Assembly: GCA_036971475.1 (NCBI GenBank)
Contig: JBAIZL010000005.1
Location: 162,576,886-162,640,885, forward strand
Length of the DNA stretch: 64,000 bases
Origin: Prosapia bicincta
Taxonomy: Eukaryota; Arthropoda; Insecta; Hemiptera; Cercopidae
Reading direction: 5' to 3'
Positions 59,742-64,000 of this stretch are shown here, piece after piece; position 1 is the stretch's first letter; each line of letters begins with the position of its first letter. A program made the position numbers and the translations under genes. The notes beneath the pieces are model-generated. The model searched no databases. It saw only the letters and a list, made by a program, of their open reading frames with translations, and was not told where the DNA came from.

Positions 59742-60185
59742 ATGTCATCAAATAAGAAACAGTCAAACTTTTACGGGACTATGTTAGGCTTGTGCCTTCG
59801 TTCCAGAGGAAAAGACCCAAAAGCTGTGTAAACTCTACGTGGAACTATGAATTTTCCACCTCCTCCCACACCGTTTGAAGCCTACATTGATGTATTAGCA
59901 GCAGCAGAAGATAATTGTTTTGAGGTCATGAAAGGTGCAGTAGAGGCAACTGTTATGATAAATAGTGGGGAACGTGAAATACCGACAGTACTGACAGCGA
60001 TCGACGGAACTTGGCAAACACGAGGGTACAGATCCTCAGAAGGGTAATAACCCCATGATCGTAGGAAAGTAATTGATGTATCCACCATTGAAAAATGTTG
60101 TAAGTGCCATAATAAAGAAAATCACAATGATTTGTGTATTGCAAACAGAACGGTTGTTTTTAATAAATATCAGAGTAATATTTGA
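59742..60185 (+). pseudogene. Mutator-like domain fragment with three in-frame stops
   Basis: One frame runs through the region: FYGTMLGLCLRSRGKDPKAV, stop, TLRGTMNFPPPPTPFEAYID, ...EREIPTVLTAIDGTWQTRGY, RSSEG, two consecutive TAA codons (60045-60050), then RRKVIDVSTIEKCCKCHNKE and NHNDLCIANR, with a final stop at 60183. This matches what I recall of the 'Mutator-like transposase domain' in many animal proteins: 'LRSIGKGxKAAxTFCxxMNxPPP', 'VSxDGTWQxRGxSS' and 'GKVxDVExLSKxCxxC'. The three stops make it non-functional. Terminal inverted repeats of a parent element were not found. Confidence 0.78.
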
Positions 60186-60247
60186 CGAAGATTCCCTCTT
60201 ATATAAGAAACAAACTATTATAATTTTTATAAGCTATAAATAGAGGT

Positions 60248-60395
60248 ACGAATATTCTTTGAGCTTAGCTTGTGAGGTTATGGTAAACACAAATAAAAAT
60301 CTACACAAAACTCATAGTAGATGAGTTACTCACGGAACTCATGAGTAAATAAATGATTAATTTATGAGTTTTGTGTATCTTTTTATTTGTTTTTG
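60248..60395. repeat. Small foldback between 11-bp direct repeats
   Basis: Arms 60285-60316 and 60363-60394 are reverse complements over 32 bp with about three mismatches (right arm TATGAGTTTTGTGTATCTTT then TTATTTGTTTTT). TAAATAGAGGT occurs at 60237-60247 and again at 60396-60406, exactly bracketing the segment. This could be a target-site duplication of a 148-bp insertion. The left arm is 37 bp inside the left border while the right arm is at the right border, so the element is asymmetric. Confidence 0.55.
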
Positions 60396-60406
60396 TAAAT
60401 AGAGGT

Positions 60407-60802
60407 TAAAATTTGAAAAGAATTAATTATAACCTAAATGTACCAATGCATATAAAACTGTAGGCCTATAAAGTAAAGGTATTTTATAAATCAGAACACT
60501 ATTTTATACTACCATAAAATGTAACTATTGTACATAGCTGAAGTGTCCATTTACGATAACTTTGGGTGCAGGCTAACAAACGAACTCGCTGTAGTAAACG
60601 TTTACACGTAATACTTAAACTCAAAGTTTCTTTATAAAACTGTAAACTATATTATATTACATTACCTTTTAGCTATATTACACTTTAACTACAAAATATC
60701 CCGTTAGGATAGGTTTTATCAGACAACACAATAAGTTTGTTATTTCTATAAACTTTTGACACTGCCGCTACAGGCGGAACACTCGTCATATTTATATAAT
60801 TA
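60407..60802. other. Gene-free stretch, may include part of the LTR
   Basis: AT-rich with no gene. The inner border of the Pao/BEL LTR is uncertain, so part of this stretch (for example the CCGCCTGTAGCGG hairpin-like block near 60770, read on minus) may still belong to it. Confidence 0.3.
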
Positions 60803-60994
60803 TGCTGGTAATAAAACTTATTTCATATTTAAACACTATTTATTACTTCACATCTTTCTTAAAACAAAACTCTAAACAAAGAACTGAGAAAAAACTAAAA
60901 CAATTACAAATCATCTGTTAATTTATATAATGTTCTTTTTCTTTTTTTTCCATAGAGGATTGTCATAGAGTATTATATTATTGCATTCACAACA
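60803..60994 (-). repeat. 3' LTR of the Pao/BEL element, far border uncertain
   Basis: On the minus strand the LTR starts TGTTGTGAATGCAATAATAT at 60994, right after a purine-rich tract (AAAAGGTGGGAG at about 60998-61009), the expected second-strand primer site. It contains TATATAA and AATAAA motifs. A plausible end is ACCAGCA near 60803, giving about 190 bp, but other CA ends further left are possible because the 5' LTR is outside the window for comparison. Confidence 0.5.
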
Positions 60995-60997
60995 TAC

Positions 60998-61009
60998 TCC
61001 CACCTTTTG
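60998..61009 (-). promoter_or_regulatory. Polypurine tract of the Pao/BEL element
   Basis: AAAAGGTGGGAG on the minus strand, 48 nt after the pol stop and three bases before the LTR start TGTTGTG. Position and composition fit the primer for plus-strand DNA synthesis in LTR elements. Confidence 0.6.
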
Positions 61010-61057
61010 AGTTATGGTTTAACTCAAAACATTAAAAAATAGTATATTGTTAAAAGA

Positions 61058-64000
61058 TTAATCAACAAATTTTTGTGGAAGCTTAATTTGTCTGCCACTT
61101 CTTGAATATGTCACAATTTTATTTTCTTTTGTCACATTATCTTCTTCCAGGTGTAGTTCATGTTCATTGGTTTTTGTCACTTTTGGTTTAATCTTTTCTT
61201 TTAATTGTTCTTGGATGGTTTCTTCTTGCATTTCAAGAGGATATAGTCTTTGTATTGGTCTCAATAAACTTCCAAAAGCAGTCTTCAATTGCACTAATCT
61301 ACACACTCCATCTCTACTAATGATAGTCTTTTCTATCAGTCCTATTGGCCAATCAATTCTTTTTTTATTTTCAACTTCAATCAGTACTAATTCTCCAACT
61401 TTCAACTGTCTGCCGTTTTTCTTACTTTTTAAAGCTAATTGTCCTAAATACTCAATCCTAAATCTTTTTCGCAATGCTTCTCTCAGGTGTTGTCGATAAC
61501 GTACTCTCTTGTTAAGACTTTTTGTATTTACATGGTCACAATCTGGAACTCCAATTTCTTTTAAGTCATGTAAAAACATATTTGGAGTAATAGCAGTTAG
61601 GTCTGAAGAAGTTTCAGATAAATATGTCAAAGGTCTAGAATTCATGATACTTTCACAATCACATAAGATTGTCTCCATTTCCTCATAATCCAATGACGTT
61701 TTGCCCAAGGTTTTGCGTAGCAACTGTTTCATGAGTCGGATGAGTCGCTCCCACCATCCGCCCCACCATGCAGCAGAGGGAGGGTTAAACCTCCAGTCAA
61801 TTTGTTGGCATGGGCTATATTTTAAGATAGCATTCCAATCTAGAATTTTAAATGCCTTTTCTGTACCTGTGAAATTGGTACCATTGTCACTATATATTAT
61901 TGATGGTCTTCCTCGCCTTGCAATAAATCTTCTAAGTGTATCTATAAATGCTTCGACAGAAAGAAACTTTACTAACTCCAAATGAACAGCACGGTATACT
62001 GCACAAGTGAATATGCAGATCCAAACTTTACTGCCATCTCGTAGAAACAAAGGTCCCGCAAAATCAATTCCAACCACTTCAAATACTGCGGCATCTCGTA
62101 CTCTACTTTCAGGTAAGGGTGGAGTGATTGTTTCTACATTTTTTGAATTATGTCTCTGACAAGGAATACATTTTTTCAAAGTATTACTTATTGTTTTTCT
62201 TCCTCTCAATATCCAATAGTTTTCTCTTAATAAACTTAAGAGACCTTGAACTCCCACATGACATGATCTCTTATGTATTGTAAGAATAAGAATATCTACA
62301 ATGTCATGTTTTGATGGTAGAACAACAGGAAATTTAAAATTTTCCAAATCCTTTCTTTCTGTTAATTTTGTCTTTAGCCTTATAATACCATCAGCAGCCA
62401 TAAATGGTGACAATGAAGCCAATTTAGGCTCCCTTATTCCTTCAAATGATTGCTGTTGAACAATTCTAATTATAAAATTGTTAGCTTCAATAATCTCCTT
62501 ACATGACAAAACTTTACTCACACACTTTTCCTTCTTTGAGGGGTTACAATTATGAATAAATCTCAGCAACCATGCAAAAACACACACAATCTTATCAAAA
62601 TCATTTGAAAAGTAATAAAACCAATCTTTTGGGTAATTATTACTTAAAAGTGAAGGTGTAGGTCCTTTCTTTTTTTCTAAAGAAATTAATTCTTCGTCAG
62701 GTTCAGGTTCATTTGATGGCCAGGTATCTTCAGGCAACTTCAACCATGACGGGCCCTCCCACCATCTGGAACTAATCAACCTGGAAACTGAACATCCTCT
62801 ACTGGGCAAGTCTGCTGGATTCATAGTGCCGGGAATGTGCCGCCAAGATGTTCTGGAAGTGAGGCTGCAGATTTCTTCAACTCTATTTCTAACAAATACT
62901 CCCCAGTTTTCTTCTCTTTTAATCCAAGCTATTACTGTAGAAGAGTCACTCCAATAAAAAAATTTAATATTACATTCAAATTTGTTTTCATCTCTTAATT
63001 CTTGCACTACTGAAGAACCTAATCTAGCACCTATAGTAGCAGCCATTAGTTCAAGTCTGGGTATTGTCATCTTCTTTACAGGTGCTACACGTGACTTTGC
63101 CTGGATTAGCTGTAATTGAATACATGTACTAAGTTCAAAACGCATAAATACTGCTGTTGAGTACGCAAATTTGCTGGCATCACAAAATATGTGAACTGAT
63201 ACAGAAATGATTACGTCATCCACACCTTGTAGCCATCGTGGAATCTTCATCTCTTTTAATTGATCGAGTTCCTGAAACCATATATTGAATCGTTGTTTGA
63301 TTTCTTCTGGTACTTCTTTGTCCCACCCACAATTATCTTTCCAGCATTCCTGCAATAATAACTTAGGGCATATGGAAATAGGACAAGTGAATCCAATAGG
63401 ATCGAACAATCTGTGTGCAGTGGACAATATAACACGTTGTGTTACCAAGTTCTCTTCTAAATTTACTATTTTATGAAAACTCACAGAAATTGTGTCTTCT
63501 TTCTTGTCCCATGTGAGACCTAGGACTGAAGCCTCTGTCTTGTCTTCCAGACCAGGTTCAGTATATTCCCATCCTCGCAGCTCAAACTTTCCCAAAGAAA
63601 ATATTTGTATTGCTTCTGAAATGAACTGTTTCAAATCCCTTTCATTATTTACACCTGTAACACAGTTATCAACATAGAAACTTTTAAACAACTTTTCTAT
63701 TGTACATTTAGAAAATTGATTGTCTTCAGCACACGGTACTAAATACTTCTGCAGGTGGTAGTTGATGACGGCATTGAGCAAAAATGGACTACTTGAGACT
63801 CCAAAAACAACTCTTCTATGTCGGAAAATCTTGAGTGATCCATCTGTGTTTTGCCACAGAAATCTTAGGAAATCTCTGTCCTCTTCATACAAACTTATTT
63901 GCAAAAACGCCTTTTTTATGTCAGCGATAACTCCTATTTTATAAAGTCGAAAACGTAAAAGCAAAGCTGGTATTATTTCAATTAAGTTAATACCTATTTC
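61058..64000 (-). CDS. Pao/BEL retrotransposon pol, RT-RNase H-integrase (5' part outside window)
   Basis: Open for 981 codons from the window edge to TGA-type stop at 61058, with no interruption; the true start lies beyond 64000. Numbering from codon 13 (63964): RT with GVIADIKKAF (D15) and FYVDNCVTG (97-103); RNase H region with HIFCDAS (D262), RLELMAA (E305), YWSDSSTV (D340) and NPADLPSRG (D384); integrase HHCC finger (H564, H569, C599, C602); integrase core GIDFAGP (D634), YSDNGTNF (D693) and WWERLIRLMK (E739); a C-terminal Pao-type domain with GELVLIE and RDGVCRLVQLKT; and a tail SRSGRQIKLPQKF. Together these copy element RNA to DNA and insert it. The second aspartate of the RT YVDD motif is asparagine. 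Gag and protease are not in view. Confidence 0.95.
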   Translation of the reverse strand, partial: EIGINLIEIIPALLLRFRLYKIGVIADIKKAFLQISLYEEDRDFLRFLWQNTDGSLKIFRHRRVVFGVSSSPFLLNAVINYHLQKYLVPCAEDNQFSKCTIEKLFKSFYVDNCVTGVNNERDLKQFISEAIQIFSLGKFELRGWEYTEPGLEDKTEASVLGLTWDKKEDTISVSFHKIVNLEENLVTQRVILSTAHRLFDPIGFTCPISICPKLLLQECWKDNCGWDKEVPEEIKQRFNIWFQELDQLKEMKIPRWLQGVDDVIISVSVHIFCDASKFAYSTAVFMRFELSTCIQLQLIQAKSRVAPVKKMTIPRLELMAATIGARLGSSVVQELRDENKFECNIKFFYWSDSSTVIAWIKREENWGVFVRNRVEEICSLTSRTSWRHIPGTMNPADLPSRGCSVSRLISSRWWEGPSWLKLPEDTWPSNEPEPDEELISLEKKKGPTPSLLSNNYPKDWFYYFSNDFDKIVCVFAWLLRFIHNCNPSKKEKCVSKVLSCKEIIEANNFIIRIVQQQSFEGIREPKLASLSPFMAADGIIRLKTKLTERKDLENFKFPVVLPSKHDIVDILILTIHKRSCHVGVQGLLSLLRENYWILRGRKTISNTLKKCIPCQRHNSKNVETITPPLPESRVRDAAVFEVVGIDFAGPLFLRDGSKVWICIFTCAVYRAVHLELVKFLSVEAFIDTLRRFIARRGRPSIIYSDNGTNFTGTEKAFKILDWNAILKYSPCQQIDWRFNPPSAAWWGGWWERLIRLMKQLLRKTLGKTSLDYEEMETILCDCESIMNSRPLTYLSETSSDLTAITPNMFLHDLKEIGVPDCDHVNTKSLNKRVRYRQHLREALRKRFRIEYLGQLALKSKKNGRQLKVGELVLIEVENKKRIDWPIGLIEKTIISRDGVCRLVQLKTAFGSLLRPIQRLYPLEMQEETIQEQLKEKIKPKVTKTNEHELHLEEDNVTKENKIVTYSRSGRQIKLPQKFVD

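Noticed and set aside
61167..63944. Plus-strand frames of 60-110 codons across the Pao/BEL gene
   Set aside because: They are antisense shadows of the intact minus-strand pol frame.

Overview
This is a 64 kb stretch of AT-rich nuclear DNA from an animal, most likely an arthropod and probably an insect. That placement rests on its mobile elements: a Pao/BEL LTR retrotransposon, Penelope-like elements with a GIY-YIG nuclease, pogo/Tigger-like and hAT DNA transposons, a Helitron, and a Mutator-like domain pseudogene. Microsatellites and minisatellites are numerous. The species was not identified. I found no confident host gene, rRNA, intact tRNA gene or CRISPR array. The only long intact coding sequence is the Pao/BEL pol gene at the right edge.

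Layout, left to right. 0-4.3 kb: two neighbouring copies of a dispersed element with a CA tail, then a nested minisatellite whose 113-bp unit is built from 40+33+40 bp blocks and runs into plain 40-bp repeats. 7.3-8.2 kb: a deleted pogo/Tigger-like element bounded by TA and keeping the last codons of a transposase. 9.8-14.6 kb: scattered copies of two uncharacterised repeat families. 17.6-26.3 kb: six tandem-repeat arrays with units of about 22, 45, 50, 67, 126 and 171 bp, plus two short GC-richer open segments near 22.1 and 23.2 kb that are the only weak candidates for host exons. 28.8-30 kb: a solo Penelope-type 3' end between two (AT)n tracts, then four tandem copies of a roughly 170-bp core separated by AT tracts of varying length. 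31.6-34.1 kb: two 5'-truncated Penelope-like elements joined head to head, with decayed reverse transcriptase and GIY-YIG domains. 35.5-36.5 kb: a Helitron remnant in which the N-terminal domain is joined by deletion to the last helicase motif. 37.4-46.5 kb: more inverted Penelope-type ends, a second TA-bounded MITE, and four copies of one repeat family in alternating orientation. 48.8-53.9 kb: a 26-bp minisatellite and a 138-bp four-copy array. 55.3-55.9 kb: two large foldbacks. 58.6-60.4 kb: a deleted hAT element with its 8-bp target duplication, a Mutator-like pseudogene, and a small foldback between 11-bp direct repeats. 60.8-64 kb: the 3' half of a Pao/BEL element on the minus strand, with an intact RT-RNase H-integrase reading frame that continues past the window edge.

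The most interesting pattern is recurrent. Short Penelope-type 3' ends occur as inverted pairs with the truncated ends facing inward and the 3' ends outward. They often sit beside (AT)n, and several carry a similar stem-loop box of the form CTGAnGAT-stem-loop-stem-GAAA that resembles part of a hammerhead ribozyme core. Genes here do not form a pathway: the window is a record of repeated insertion, deletion and tandem amplification in a gene-poor region.
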